This document shows positions 12,760 to 20,794 of a stretch of 22,275 nucleotides of DNA, piece after piece. The stretch is taken from IMG/VR virus record IMGVR_UViG_3300045256_000030, positions 1-22,275 of that record. One strand, written 5' to 3'. Origin of the DNA: a virus. The stretch's first letter is position 1; every line of letters begins with the position of its first letter. The notes under the pieces are model-generated. The model was not told the origin of the DNA. It saw only the letters and a program-made list of their open reading frames with translations, and searched no databases. The position numbers and the translations under genes are program-made.

Positions 12760-13722
12760 CTAAAGCTTTATATACCAGGTGCCGAGCATGGCTGGCGGCA
12801 TGTTGTTATGGGCGGCTCCGCCACCAAATTGTGGTATCTGAATCGACCCGCCACTTCTTGTTGCAGCTGTTGTGTTATATGTTAATGGATAGTTCGCGCT
12901 TTCTGAACCGCTACTAAGTGAAGTTTGCTTTCCTGAAGATGACGCTCTGTTATAGTTATAATCCGGCCACGTAACCTGTGGTGTTAGCGTTATCGCCGGA
13001 AGTTGCGCCTCAGTCAGCGTATGAAGCGCAGCACCAAGAGTTGCCCCAGGTGTCGTTGCATCGCCCTGCGCAAAAGTAACGCCAGAGAATCCGTTCGCAG
13101 CGCTGTTACCCATGGTATCGAGACCGAACGGGCCACGATTGCGCATGTCCAAAACAGTGATCGGCTTGCCGGCAGTAAAGTCAGATGCAGCACTCGAACC
13201 ACGGCCGCCAATCACAGGGCAAATCGCGTCAGAGAAGCCTTGATAAAAGAAAGTATAGAGTGCTTCCGTATCTGCATTTGCGCGTTCGGTTGCACCCGAC
13301 AATGCCGAACCAATCGTTCGGCCGTTCATCCGCACAAAGCCAGCCAGCGTGCCGGACTGCGGAAGCCATAAAGGATAACCCGTCTTGAATAGCGCGTTTG
13401 GATCGACCGGGGTCTCCGAACCCCCACCGCCTCCAGACGGGCCAATCACCGGAAGCGTAATCAGGTCGGACAGTGCCGTGCCGTCTGCGGCCGTGATCCG
13501 CATCCGGTAAAATTCAACAGCCTCGTCAATGTAGATAGCCGGAAATACCCCAAAATCGTCGGTTTCTACGGGGTTTGGGTGCGGCGTGCCGAGGCCGTAG
13601 TCCTGATAAACGGTTATTGGCGTCAGGGTATCCGCAGCGTAGAATAGCGCGCGTGCGCCCACATATGGCCTGCCGTTGACGCCAATGCGTTGCTGTAGGG
13701 AAATGGGGGCGAGTCCAGCCAT
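12760..13722 (-). CDS. Tail fibre protein with collar-like C-terminus
   Basis: ATG 13722 was chosen because GAGAGG lies six bases upstream; a longer in-frame extension passes back through the terminator hairpin and is unlikely. The 320-aa protein has an N-terminal beta domain (GLAPISLQQRIGVNGRPYVGARALFY), a poly-Gly hinge (GPSGGGGGSE) at about residue 95, and a C-terminal region LWLPQSGTLAGFVRMNGRTIG...ITVLDMRNRGPFGLD...NNMPPAMLGTWYIKL. The DMR.R..FG.D and NMPP....WYIKL blocks are the phage tail-collar/short-fibre signature. It is probably the adhesin-bearing short tail fibre, and the first gene after the minus-strand terminator. Confidence 0.82.
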   Translation of the reverse strand: MAGLAPISLQQRIGVNGRPYVGARALFYAADTLTPITVYQDYGLGTPHPNPVETDDFGVFPAIYIDEAVEFYRMRITAADGTALSDLITLPVIGPSGGGGGSETPVDPNALFKTGYPLWLPQSGTLAGFVRMNGRTIGSALSGATERANADTEALYTFFYQGFSDAICPVIGGRGSSAASDFTAGKPITVLDMRNRGPFGLDTMGNSAANGFSGVTFAQGDATTPGATLGAALHTLTEAQLPAITLTPQVTWPDYNYNRASSSGKQTSLSSGSESANYPLTYNTTAATRSGGSIQIPQFGGGAAHNNMPPAMLGTWYIKL

Positions 13723-13734
13723 ATGCGGCCTCTC

Positions 13735-13769
13735 AAAAGAAAAGGCCGCCCCTGGGGAGGACGGCCTTT
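13735..13769 (-). terminator. Rho-independent terminator between ejection and fibre genes
   Basis: On the minus strand AAAGGCCG (13769-13762) pairs with CGGCCTTT (13748-13741), with further possible TCC/GGG pairs inside, followed by TTTTCTTTT (13743-13735). It would separate the ejection-protein operon from the fibre operon. The same bases on the plus strand hold the ribosome site of the lipoprotein gene. Confidence 0.72.
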
Positions 13770-14007
13770 GAAGCAACTTGGGTTAGTCTTGTTTACTGCG
13801 GTTTATCTCTGCGCCTGCGCGGCAGACCGCACGCAATTAACGGCGGCTGACAGCAACAGATGCGAGTCATACGGCTTTAAGCCGGGGACAGATTCCTTTG
13901 CTCAGTGCATGATGCAGGCAGATATTCAGCGGCGTGACCATCAGGAACAACGCCGCCGCGATATCATAAATTCAGTGCCAGATGTTCCCTTGAGATCGCC
14001 CCGATAA
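13768..14007 (+). CDS. Small lipoprotein on the opposite strand, 79 aa
   Basis: TTG 13768 is favoured as start. GGGGAGGA (13754-13761) lies six bases before it and the protein then begins MKQLGLVLFTAVYLCAC, a good lipoprotein signal with lipobox LCAC. The in-frame ATG at 13723 would add 15 charged residues before the signal. The mature part contains CESYGFKPGTDSFAQCMMQADIQRR, a C..YGF.PGT..FA.CM motif common in small Rhizobiales envelope proteins of unknown role. It is antisense to the late genes, so a lysogenic-expression or superinfection-exclusion role is possible but unproven. TTGACG at 13676 could serve as a -35, but no good -10 follows. Confidence 0.62.
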   Translation: MKQLGLVLFTAVYLCACAADRTQLTAADSNRCESYGFKPGTDSFAQCMMQADIQRRDHQEQRRRDIINSVPDVPLRSPR

Positions 14008-14071
14008 TGCGGGCAGTGTTGTGAATAAGCCGCTGATGCCGGATCATCCGGTCGAGATGAGTTTCAGACAT
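13964..14071 (-). CDS. Possible micro-ORF, 35 aa
   Basis: An ATG at 14071 opens 35 minus-strand codons reading MSETHLDRMIRHQRLIHNTARII and on to LALNL. The sequence is protein-like, amphipathic and basic, but no ribosome site precedes it and it overlaps the lipoprotein gene on the other strand by 44 bp. The surrounding 14008-14128 stretch otherwise holds only a CCGGATCATCCGG palindrome (14039-14051) and T-rich tracts. Confidence 0.2.
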   Translation of the reverse strand: MSETHLDRMIRHQRLIHNTARIIGAISREHLALNL

Positions 14072-14128
14072 TAGGAGACGGCCTTTTTGATCCTGATTTT
14101 TTTGTCGATCTGCTTTGCTATCGAACCG

Positions 14129-16558
14129 TTATCGGCTGGATGGCTGCTCGCTATCTGCTCTTACCGGGTTTTGTATTTGCATCATCGAGCCCTGCTGCGA
14201 AGCGGCCCCCGAAAGTCTGGCGTCGAAATCCCGGAAGGCTCGCAAGAGATTCTTGTTCCGGGAGACCGCGCTTATTCCCTTCGCGAGTACGTCTGGATCG
14301 CTAGAGGTCAGCATCCGGGCGACCTCACGGGCGACGCGCTGATCGACATAACGCCGCCCAGCGATAGCAGCAGCAAGCCCCAGCTGCGTTGGATCGGCAT
14401 TGACAAGACCTGAACCGCCAACTCCACCGGCAAGTCCAAGTTCAACCCATTGCCGTACTGTCGTAGAATTGCCGAGCGCAGTGCGCAGCTTGTCCATTGA
14501 CTGTTCTACAGCCACAAACGACTCAATCTGCCTATAGCCATTTTCGCCAAGAACCATTTTGAGCTTTGTGCGGGCGTTCTCCGATTGGCCAATCTTGCTC
14601 ATGACATTCACGCGGTCGCGCGTGTTGCCTATGTCGTCAATTAGCTTACTCGCAAACCCGATCTTGAACATCTCGCGCTCAGTCGGAGACATTTTCGACA
14701 GCGCCTTGGCCGCATCTCCGAGCGCCATGTTCTGGTTTACGAAATTCTGCCCCGCCGTTATTGCATCGTCTGCATCAAAGAAATGCGCTGCGCCTGCCCG
14801 CGCTTTTTTATAGTCTGGCACAAGATCATCCAAATGAGCCTTGAGCGCGCCGTTCAACATTTTCGCTTCGGGCGTAGCAACCTTGTCGAGATTCTGTTTG
14901 ACCTTGTCCCAAAATTCCAGATTTGGAAGAACGCGGTTCCCGTTCTCGTCTGTCCTGAGTGAAAGCTGACCGGTTTTCTTGTCGATAACGAACGGGCTTT
15001 GAATCCGCTGATAGCCCTGCATCGTTCCGCGATTTGCTGCGGTGACGCTCGCTGCGCGAATTGCATCCTGAACGACAGGTGCCTGCGCGAGCTGCTCGAA
15101 ACCCTCATCCCACATGCCTTGCGCGTTCGGATGGCTATATGCCTTCGCATAGGCTTGCCTGTTCTCAATACGGGCGAGCCCCTTCAATGCGTCACGCAAT
15201 ACGGTCGTGTTGCCGCTTGTTCCCGCGATGTTTTGCAGAAACTGAATGGCCCTTTCGCCCTGCCCTTCAAAACGATCATTCGCGAACTTCTGAATTGTCT
15301 CGCGTGCCTCCGGTGAGACGTTCGACGCCCAGCGCGCCAACGCCCGCCCCGCTTCACCGCCGCGTTCTATGTTTGCGACCGGCTGGCCAGCCGCTTGCGC
15401 CGTTCTAAATTCGGCGAGCGTCAGCTCGGGCGTACCTTTCCCAAGATATTCCGCTGTAGTCCTAGCGCCTTGCGCCTCTGGCGAGACAGCCCCACGCAAC
15501 CTATTCGTTACAGGGCTAAGTGCGGCTCCAATACCTCGCCCAATGCCCTCAACAGCAGTGGCGGCTACCGGAACGGCACCGCCAACAATAGCGCCAATAC
15601 CGCCGCCGATAGCGGCCCTCTGCGCACGGTCCGCAATTCCTTCACCTTCACCAGCACCAGAACCTGCGCCGAAAGCGGAGCCGACCGCCGCGCCACGCGC
15701 AACCCGCATCGGGAGCGTTGCGGCTTGCATAAGCTGCCCACCTGGGAGCACAGCGGCCCCCGCTACATTACCGCCAATATAGGAATAGGGCCGTTGTTCC
15801 TGCGCTTGCCTGTTCGCCTCGCGTTCGGCTTCTACCTTAGCAGTGTATGCATCCTGCGCGCCTGTCCCGCCAGTCAGGTAATCGTAGCCCATGCGAGCAG
15901 CGCCGATGCCGGCCTGTATCGCACCGGGGATGCCGCCCATGTTGCCGGGGATACCGGACGCCGCGCGCAAGCCGGCAACTTCATCCCCCATGTTGAGCGA
16001 GACGCCCTGATTGACGCCCCGCATGATTGCTTCGACCATGCCAACCCGCGCTCTGGGCGGGCCCTGCATTTCAGGTTCGGCAGTATTTTGCTGCGGGATC
16101 AGATCATCAAAAGACAATTCCGTTGTCGGAGACGGTTTGCGCGCCTGCGAGCTTGCCTCGGTCAGACCGGCCGACTTTATGAATTTTTGAGAATAGTCCG
16201 AAACGGAAGTGCCGAGCACATCGCGCGCTTCTGGGTTGTTCATACCCTTCTCGCCTGCGAACCAAGCCCGCGCCGCGCCTTCAGGTCCATATTTTTGAAC
16301 GTATTGGCCAAAACGATGCTTAAACACCGCATCCTGGGCTTCTGGCGACGCCAAGAATTGCTCCGGCGTCAATTCCTGCCCGAGCGCCTCCTTGGTCCAA
16401 GGCCCAACATTTGACGGCATAACCTGATATTTGCCGAGCGCACGGCCGCGACCCGTCTCAGGGCCTATGGACTGGTAATTGCCACCGCTCTCAATCGAAC
16501 TGATGGCGTCACCATATCCTCTGGTCGTCTGCGCCTTTGGGATCAGATCGTCAAACAT
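14129..16558 (-). CDS. Ejection/internal virion protein with lytic transglycosylase N-terminus
   Basis: The protein of 809 aa starts at ATG 16558, sharing one base with the previous stop (TGATG). The N-terminus holds a lysozyme/SLT-like domain (about 15-110): ISSIESGGNYQSIG with catalytic Glu23, GRALGKYQVMPSNVGPW, and FGQYVQKYGPEGAARAWFAG. FDDLIP occurs at 2-7 and again at 150-155. A long Gly/Ala hydrophobic region (about 255-350) may insert in membrane, and the C-terminal half is helical. Proteins of this layout are ejected ahead of phage DNA, open peptidoglycan locally and help form the channel (compare T7 gp16 and P22 gp16). It is the last and largest of three probable ejection proteins. 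Confidence 0.85.
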   Translation of the reverse strand: MFDDLIPKAQTTRGYGDAISSIESGGNYQSIGPETGRGRALGKYQVMPSNVGPWTKEALGQELTPEQFLASPEAQDAVFKHRFGQYVQKYGPEGAARAWFAGEKGMNNPEARDVLGTSVSDYSQKFIKSAGLTEASSQARKPSPTTELSFDDLIPQQNTAEPEMQGPPRARVGMVEAIMRGVNQGVSLNMGDEVAGLRAASGIPGNMGGIPGAIQAGIGAARMGYDYLTGGTGAQDAYTAKVEAEREANRQAQEQRPYSYIGGNVAGAAVLPGGQLMQAATLPMRVARGAAVGSAFGAGSGAGEGEGIADRAQRAAIGGGIGAIVGGAVPVAATAVEGIGRGIGAALSPVTNRLRGAVSPEAQGARTTAEYLGKGTPELTLAEFRTAQAAGQPVANIERGGEAGRALARWASNVSPEARETIQKFANDRFEGQGERAIQFLQNIAGTSGNTTVLRDALKGLARIENRQAYAKAYSHPNAQGMWDEGFEQLAQAPVVQDAIRAASVTAANRGTMQGYQRIQSPFVIDKKTGQLSLRTDENGNRVLPNLEFWDKVKQNLDKVATPEAKMLNGALKAHLDDLVPDYKKARAGAAHFFDADDAITAGQNFVNQNMALGDAAKALSKMSPTEREMFKIGFASKLIDDIGNTRDRVNVMSKIGQSENARTKLKMVLGENGYRQIESFVAVEQSMDKLRTALGNSTTVRQWVELGLAGGVGGSGLVNADPTQLGLAAAIAGRRYVDQRVAREVARMLTSSDPDVLAKGISAVSRNKNLLRAFRDFDARLSGAASQQGSMMQIQNPVRADSEQPSSR

Positions 16559-17535
16559 CAAAGGCCGCTCGGATCAATGCCGTTCTGGATCAGGCGTTGC
16601 CTGACTGCATTAGGGTCAGCTCCTTTCGCGATAGCATCGCGCGCCATCGCAAGAGGATCGGCTTGTGGCTGCGCCGCATTACGTTGCGGCTGGCCACCCT
16701 GCGGCTGGAAATATGTCCCGCCGCGCAAATCCTGGATTCGTGCCTCGTTGATCTTCTGTTTGCGTTCACTGAGCGCAATCATGCGGTCAATAATCTTGCC
16801 GCGCGTCTCAGGCGTGGTGGATGGGTCAGCAAGCATCTCGATAAACTTGCGCAATTCAAAGTCAGTCGTCGCACCCTTGAGAGTGTTAGCCATGGCTTGA
16901 AGGGCTTCCGGCCCCATCGTCTTTTGCCACTCCTCAGTTGCGCGCGCCGTTTTTGGATCAGCGATGAAATCGGGGACCATCATGTCCGGCAGTTTCGTGC
17001 CGAGCCACGCCCGCGCTCCCGCTCCCGCTCCCTGAAACGTCTGACTATTCAATTCTTTTGCGCGCTTAAGGGCCTCGATAGTGCCCTGCAACTGAGGTTG
17101 AGCATCTTCAGCCTCAAAAATCGCCTTTTTGTCGGTCGCGCTAATCGGTGTATCAGTTTTGGGGAATAGTGCCTTGCGCCCTTCCGCGCTCTTGGGATCA
17201 ATCCCTGCCGCATTCAAAATCTGGAGCGGCGCAGGTGTCTCTTGTCGGGTTGCGTTTTGCTGGGCTACCTTTAGCATTCCACCTTGATATTCGCGATTCC
17301 AATCATCTTGAGCTTTGGCCCGCGCCAAGTTCGCAAGTGCAAGCCCCCCCTGCATGTCGCCACCTGAAATCAGCCCAAGAGACGCGAGACTCAGATCGGT
17401 ATTGCCGCTCCGCATTTGCGCAGAAAGATTGTTTCGGGCTTCCTGAATCTGCGCAGCCTGCCGCGCCTTGTCATAAACATCCGGCAACTGCCCCAGAGAA
17501 GCGAAGTCAAGCCGGGGGACTGAAAGCTCTGCCAT
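16558..17535 (-). CDS. Putative DNA ejection/internal virion protein
   Basis: A 325-aa, mostly helical protein with no signal peptide. Its N-terminus (FASLGQLPDVYDKARQAAQIQEARNN) and the long Gln/Ala helices are typical of podovirus internal virion proteins. The C-terminus is Gln-rich (FQPQGGQPQRNAAQPQ), then ends in a short helix pair DPLAMARDAIAKGADPNAVRQRLIQNGIDPSGL, a linear motif type repeated in other ejection proteins. It sits between the 225-aa and 809-aa proteins, the position of P22 gp20 in the gp7-gp20-gp16 series. The stop overlaps the next start by one base. The role is inferred from order and composition. Confidence 0.7.
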   Translation of the reverse strand: MAELSVPRLDFASLGQLPDVYDKARQAAQIQEARNNLSAQMRSGNTDLSLASLGLISGGDMQGGLALANLARAKAQDDWNREYQGGMLKVAQQNATRQETPAPLQILNAAGIDPKSAEGRKALFPKTDTPISATDKKAIFEAEDAQPQLQGTIEALKRAKELNSQTFQGAGAGARAWLGTKLPDMMVPDFIADPKTARATEEWQKTMGPEALQAMANTLKGATTDFELRKFIEMLADPSTTPETRGKIIDRMIALSERKQKINEARIQDLRGGTYFQPQGGQPQRNAAQPQADPLAMARDAIAKGADPNAVRQRLIQNGIDPSGL

Positions 17536-17538
17536 CGG

Positions 17539-18216
17539 TTATGCCCTCGCCGTCCCGGCCATCCGGCCCAGCAAACCAGTGCCAAGACTTGCAAGGCTCA
17601 ATCCAGCGCCCCACAAATTCGCACCGCCCTGCATCTGCGCATTCGCGGCCTGTGTCGCCTGATTGTTCGCGCCTGTGACGACGTTCTGGCCAAGATTGAC
17701 GCGCGCCTGTGCGTCGTTGCCGTACAGGCCAGCGCGCCCGGTCTCAACTCCGGCAATGCCGGAGGCTGCCGCCATGCCCGGATTGATCAGCCCGCCGAGC
17801 TTGTTCTGCCAGTCGCCATAAGCCTGGTTCGCATAGCCGGTTACGGTTTTCATCGTGTCGATGCTTGTATTGCCGGAACCAAGCAAGCCGCGCGACGCCG
17901 CACGGCGGTCCAGTGCATCGAGCGACTGGTTCACCATGAAGTCATAACCGGGATTGGTTTGAAACGCGCTCGCGGCGCGTGCATTGCCTTCCGACCCATT
18001 CACGCCAAGGCTATCAAGATAGAGATCGGTGCCGCCCGAGAACTTGTCCGCATAAGGCTGATAGGCAGCACGCGCCGCATCAAGTGAGGCAAGACCGCCT
18101 TTCAGACCTTTGTCCAGATAGCCCATGCCTTCTTGCTTGAAGGCATTAAGCCGCGCGGTGTTTTCCGCAGCGGCGCGTTTCGCGGCGTCGCCGGTGAATA
18201 CGTCGAAGATGCCCAT
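17539..18216 (-). CDS. DNA transfer/ejection protein (P22 gp7-like position)
   Basis: The 225-aa protein contains the block SAFQTNPGYDFMVNQSLDALDRRAASRGLLGSGNTSIDTMKTVTGYANQAYGDWQNKLGGLINPGMAAASG. This matches a widespread small phage DNA transfer protein seen beside larger ejection proteins. The end is Ala/Gly-rich and hydrophobic (LWGAGLSLASLGTGLLG), able to associate with membrane. AAGG lies upstream of ATG 18216. It precedes the 325-aa gene by three bases. It is probably packaged in the virion and injected with DNA. Confidence 0.75.
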   Translation of the reverse strand: MGIFDVFTGDAAKRAAAENTARLNAFKQEGMGYLDKGLKGGLASLDAARAAYQPYADKFSGGTDLYLDSLGVNGSEGNARAASAFQTNPGYDFMVNQSLDALDRRAASRGLLGSGNTSIDTMKTVTGYANQAYGDWQNKLGGLINPGMAAASGIAGVETGRAGLYGNDAQARVNLGQNVVTGANNQATQAANAQMQGGANLWGAGLSLASLGTGLLGRMAGTARA

Positions 18217-18228
18217 CGCAGGTTTACC

Positions 18229-18861
18229 TTAGTTGGGGGCCCAAAGAACAACTCGTCTCAGGCTCGAAAAATTTGCAGTTATTAACCTGCCGCTTTCGCC
18301 AAGTTCGCTTTCAAACGAAGCACCTGAACAAATCAATTGGTATGCATCCTCCGTAAGTCCGGTCCATGTTGGCGCGACGCCTTCCTGAATAGCGCCGATG
18401 GCAATTGATCCAATCGGAAAATTGTACGTCCCGAACCCGCCTTGCGTGAACGGTGTGTTGTTGCTCAGTCCATAGACGCTATAAACTAGAATGCCCTTGT
18501 TCACAAACGACGAAGCTCCGCTTTGGCTGTAGTTCGCCGTTACCGAAATCCCGCTCGTGCCCGTCGGGTAATGCGCAATGCCGATGGCGAGGCACCTGCC
18601 CACGAACCCATCAAGAACACTGGTTGAATAAACAATGTCGATAGTTGGCGACCCGGTCATAGAGAGACCGGTAAAATTTAATACATTCGCTGGCGTTGAA
18701 GCACTGTGCCCACCACAAACAATGACAACACGTCTTTCACCAGATTCTGTTCCGAGATTTACAGTTGCAGTAATTGACATCGCCGTATTGTTTGACGCAG
18801 CGCCACCAACATATGTCCGCGTTATTCGCCCGCCAAAGCCTCCGGGGACCAGGTTAAACAC
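18229..18861 (-). CDS. Tail-associated beta-sandwich protein (WTGLTE paralogue 2)
   Basis: Translation probably starts at GTG 18861, sharing one base with the upstream TAG (TAGTG). The 210-aa protein is Gly/Ser/Thr-rich with strands ERRVVIVCGG, LNFTGLSMTG, GISVTANYSQSG, KGILVYSVYGLS, GSIAIGAIQEG and then TWTGLTEDAYQ. The strand order and the WTGLTE signature match the protein at 9751-10515, so they are paralogues. It lies between the 172-aa tail protein and the ejection genes. A tail decoration or glycan-binding role is inferred. Confidence 0.65.
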   Translation of the reverse strand: MFNLVPGGFGGRITRTYVGGAASNNTAMSITATVNLGTESGERRVVIVCGGHSASTPANVLNFTGLSMTGSPTIDIVYSTSVLDGFVGRCLAIGIAHYPTGTSGISVTANYSQSGASSFVNKGILVYSVYGLSNNTPFTQGGFGTYNFPIGSIAIGAIQEGVAPTWTGLTEDAYQLICSGASFESELGESGRLITANFSSLRRVVLWAPN

Positions 18862-19379
18862 TACTGCCTCGGCTGAATGGCGTAATCGACACCAAACGAA
18901 CCAAAGAAATACAAAAACACCGAGAACTTGTTTGTGTTTATCGTATTGAGCGACCCACTCGGGTATTTCTTGGTCATGCCTGAAAACGAGATTGATCCGG
19001 CAGAAGACCCGTTTGTGATGTGCAACACCACCGTAGCGTATTTCGTCGTGCTAGCTGGTGCCAGAGTGAACGCGCCATTGCAGACCACGGTCTGATATTG
19101 CCCGTCTTTCGGATCAATCGTCAGCGTGCCACTTGACTTCGTGCCATGGTCGAACGGCGTGGTGTCAAATCCGGCTTCAAGCGTTTGCCGTGCGGCTTCC
19201 GTCAACACCCGGTTGCCGTTATCGTAGACCTCATTCGCATCAAGAATGCCGGTTGCAAATTCCTTTTGCGCTTCGTTGATGAAGCGTGACACAGACTTGC
19301 GAAACCGGAAATCCTGTTCGCTCGATTGTCCGACACGGTTGATCGTCCGCGCTTCTTGTGTGGACGGCGTGATCTTCAT
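18861..19379 (-). CDS. Tail protein downstream of gp10-like gene
   Basis: The 172-aa protein has a helical N-terminus (FRKSVSRFINEAQKEFATGILDANEVYDNGNRVLTEAARQTLE) followed by a beta domain (SGTLTIDPKDGQYQTVVCNGAFTLAPASTTKYATVVLHI). The beta part resembles short tail-knob or spike-base domains that carry repetitive T-L-x-L strands. Its ATG overlaps the gp10-like stop (ATGA), and the next gene starts at its own stop. The position suggests a tail needle, knob or adaptor protein; no catalytic motif is visible. Confidence 0.65.
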   Translation of the reverse strand: MKITPSTQEARTINRVGQSSEQDFRFRKSVSRFINEAQKEFATGILDANEVYDNGNRVLTEAARQTLEAGFDTTPFDHGTKSSGTLTIDPKDGQYQTVVCNGAFTLAPASTTKYATVVLHITNGSSAGSISFSGMTKKYPSGSLNTINTNKFSVFLYFFGSFGVDYAIQPRQ

Positions 19380-20794
19380 CGCGCCTTGGCCTCAGCCGAC
19401 ATATCACCAGCCATCAAGCCAAACGGCCTCGGATCAGACATTCTAACCTTATAGATGCGCCCCTGAGCGCCTGTCATACCCTGCCAATACGCCGTTATCC
19501 GAGATAGGAACTTGCCCGCCCTCCCTCTACGAACAAGGCGTGGCACGCTGAATGTGTTGCCCCCATCGTCGGAATATGAAATTTCAACCACAGGGTCAGT
19601 CTCGTTTGGGTCCGAGCCGTCAACTTTGCCGATGCCAGTCGAAAAATCGAAGTCAACCCGTGCGACACGCACGCGGTTTGGGAATTGATGTACTGGAGCC
19701 GACCATACTTCCGCAATCAAAGGGTCGCCGGCCTCGGTCTGTGCCGCAGTGGAAATCTCGTAAAGATTGCCGGACTGCGTGTCGCCGCAAATCCACTTGC
19801 CAAACGCATAGAACGGTTGCGTACCGCGCCAACGCGTCCCTAGATAGCTTTTGCGCTCGTTCCACTTTTGCGTATTGACATCAAACTCCCAGGTCCAATC
19901 CGCACAGGACAACACCCATTTCGGATGGCCGCCAGCGATATAGACCCCCGCCTCCAACGTGGACTTGTCGGCAACCGCTTCAATCAATCGATCCAAGTCG
20001 GGCGGCGAAATCTTCATTGGTGACAACTGGTCCAGCATGTGGACCGCGTTATCATCCCCGACCCATATCAGCGCCTTGCCGAATCCGTCCTCAAATCCTG
20101 CAATGGCGTGCGCTCCCGCTGCGCCACGTTGTATGACAGCCAGACGGTTTAGCGGAAAGCCGGTTTCGTTAACTTGGTCGTCGCTCCAGATTTCAATTGA
20201 GCTTGACCCGAACAACAACAGATTGCCATTCCACCCGACAGCACGGTAAAGCGCATCGGCCTTCGCCTCAGTTGTAATGAAATCCAACGATGAAAACGTC
20301 GTATCGTTGAGGCCAGATGCAAAACAGCGTCCATCGAGCGACGTGAGAAAGAAATACCCGCCGAGAAATGTCCCAGAATTAATTGCCGGAAGGTCTGGAT
20401 CGGCAAGATCGGTTACGCTGGAATTGGTAACGGTGTAGACGCCATTGGCAGAAACAACCAAAAGGTCCGCCGTTGGCCTTTTGTTGTTGCGCAGCCAGAA
20501 TACTTTATCGGTTCCATCCAGCGTGCCAACGGTCGTAACCGTCCCGCCATCCGCTGAAATTCTGACAACTGTATCTTCAAACGCCGCAAAGACCTGCGCG
20601 CCGACAAGGATAGCACCGCGAAACGTCGAAAGCTCAGTCGTAGCCCATTGTGTGAGGCCGGGACAGCGATGCCGTACAGCTTGCGCGCGGGCGCCTTCGC
20701 CCAACGGCTCTGCAAAGCAATTGATAAGCCTGCCCGCCCCCTCCGATGGATGCGACCCCGGAAAGGACGACAGCGGAAGCGGGATGGAAACCAT
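19376..20794 (-). CDS. P22 gp10-like packaged DNA stabilisation protein (tail hub)
   Basis: The 472-aa protein matches the P22 gp10 type in length (P22 gp10 is also 472 aa) and in its opening PLPLSSFPGSHPSEGAGRLINCFAEPL. It continues with repeated beta-propeller-like strands such as FRGAILVGAQVFAAFEDTVVRI and FLGGYFFLTSLDGR, and with LLLFGSSSIEIWSD and GFGKALIWVGDDNAVHML. In P22, gp10 forms a hexameric ring below the portal and gp4, sealing packaged DNA and carrying the tail. The ATG immediately follows the previous stop (TAGATG), so translation is probably re-initiated. The C-terminal domain (PVVEISYSDDGGNTFSVPRLVRRGRAG) is also typical. Confidence 0.88.
   Translation of the reverse strand: MVSIPLPLSSFPGSHPSEGAGRLINCFAEPLGEGARAQAVRHRCPGLTQWATTELSTFRGAILVGAQVFAAFEDTVVRISADGGTVTTVGTLDGTDKVFWLRNNKRPTADLLVVSANGVYTVTNSSVTDLADPDLPAINSGTFLGGYFFLTSLDGRCFASGLNDTTFSSLDFITTEAKADALYRAVGWNGNLLLFGSSSIEIWSDDQVNETGFPLNRLAVIQRGAAGAHAIAGFEDGFGKALIWVGDDNAVHMLDQLSPMKISPPDLDRLIEAVADKSTLEAGVYIAGGHPKWVLSCADWTWEFDVNTQKWNERKSYLGTRWRGTQPFYAFGKWICGDTQSGNLYEISTAAQTEAGDPLIAEVWSAPVHQFPNRVRVARVDFDFSTGIGKVDGSDPNETDPVVEISYSDDGGNTFSVPRLVRRGRAGKFLSRITAYWQGMTGAQGRIYKVRMSDPRPFGLMAGDMSAEAKAR

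Noticed and set aside
13723-13776. Longer starts for the fibre gene (13776, minus) and for the lipoprotein (13723, plus)
   Set aside because: Both extensions consist of the terminator hairpin itself; ATG 13722 and TTG 13768 each have a ribosome site and sensible N-termini.
14039-14051. CCGGATCATCCGG palindrome
   Set aside because: It has 6-bp arms around one base and no adjacent promoter or T-run, so it is neither a good terminator nor a convincing operator.
14087-14413. 108-codon plus-strand frame with a hydrophobic start (MILIFLSICFAIEPL)
   Set aside because: Most of it lies antisense to the well-supported 809-aa ejection protein. The hydrophobic start is the reverse of its 3' end and flanking T-rich DNA, and no ribosome site is convincing.
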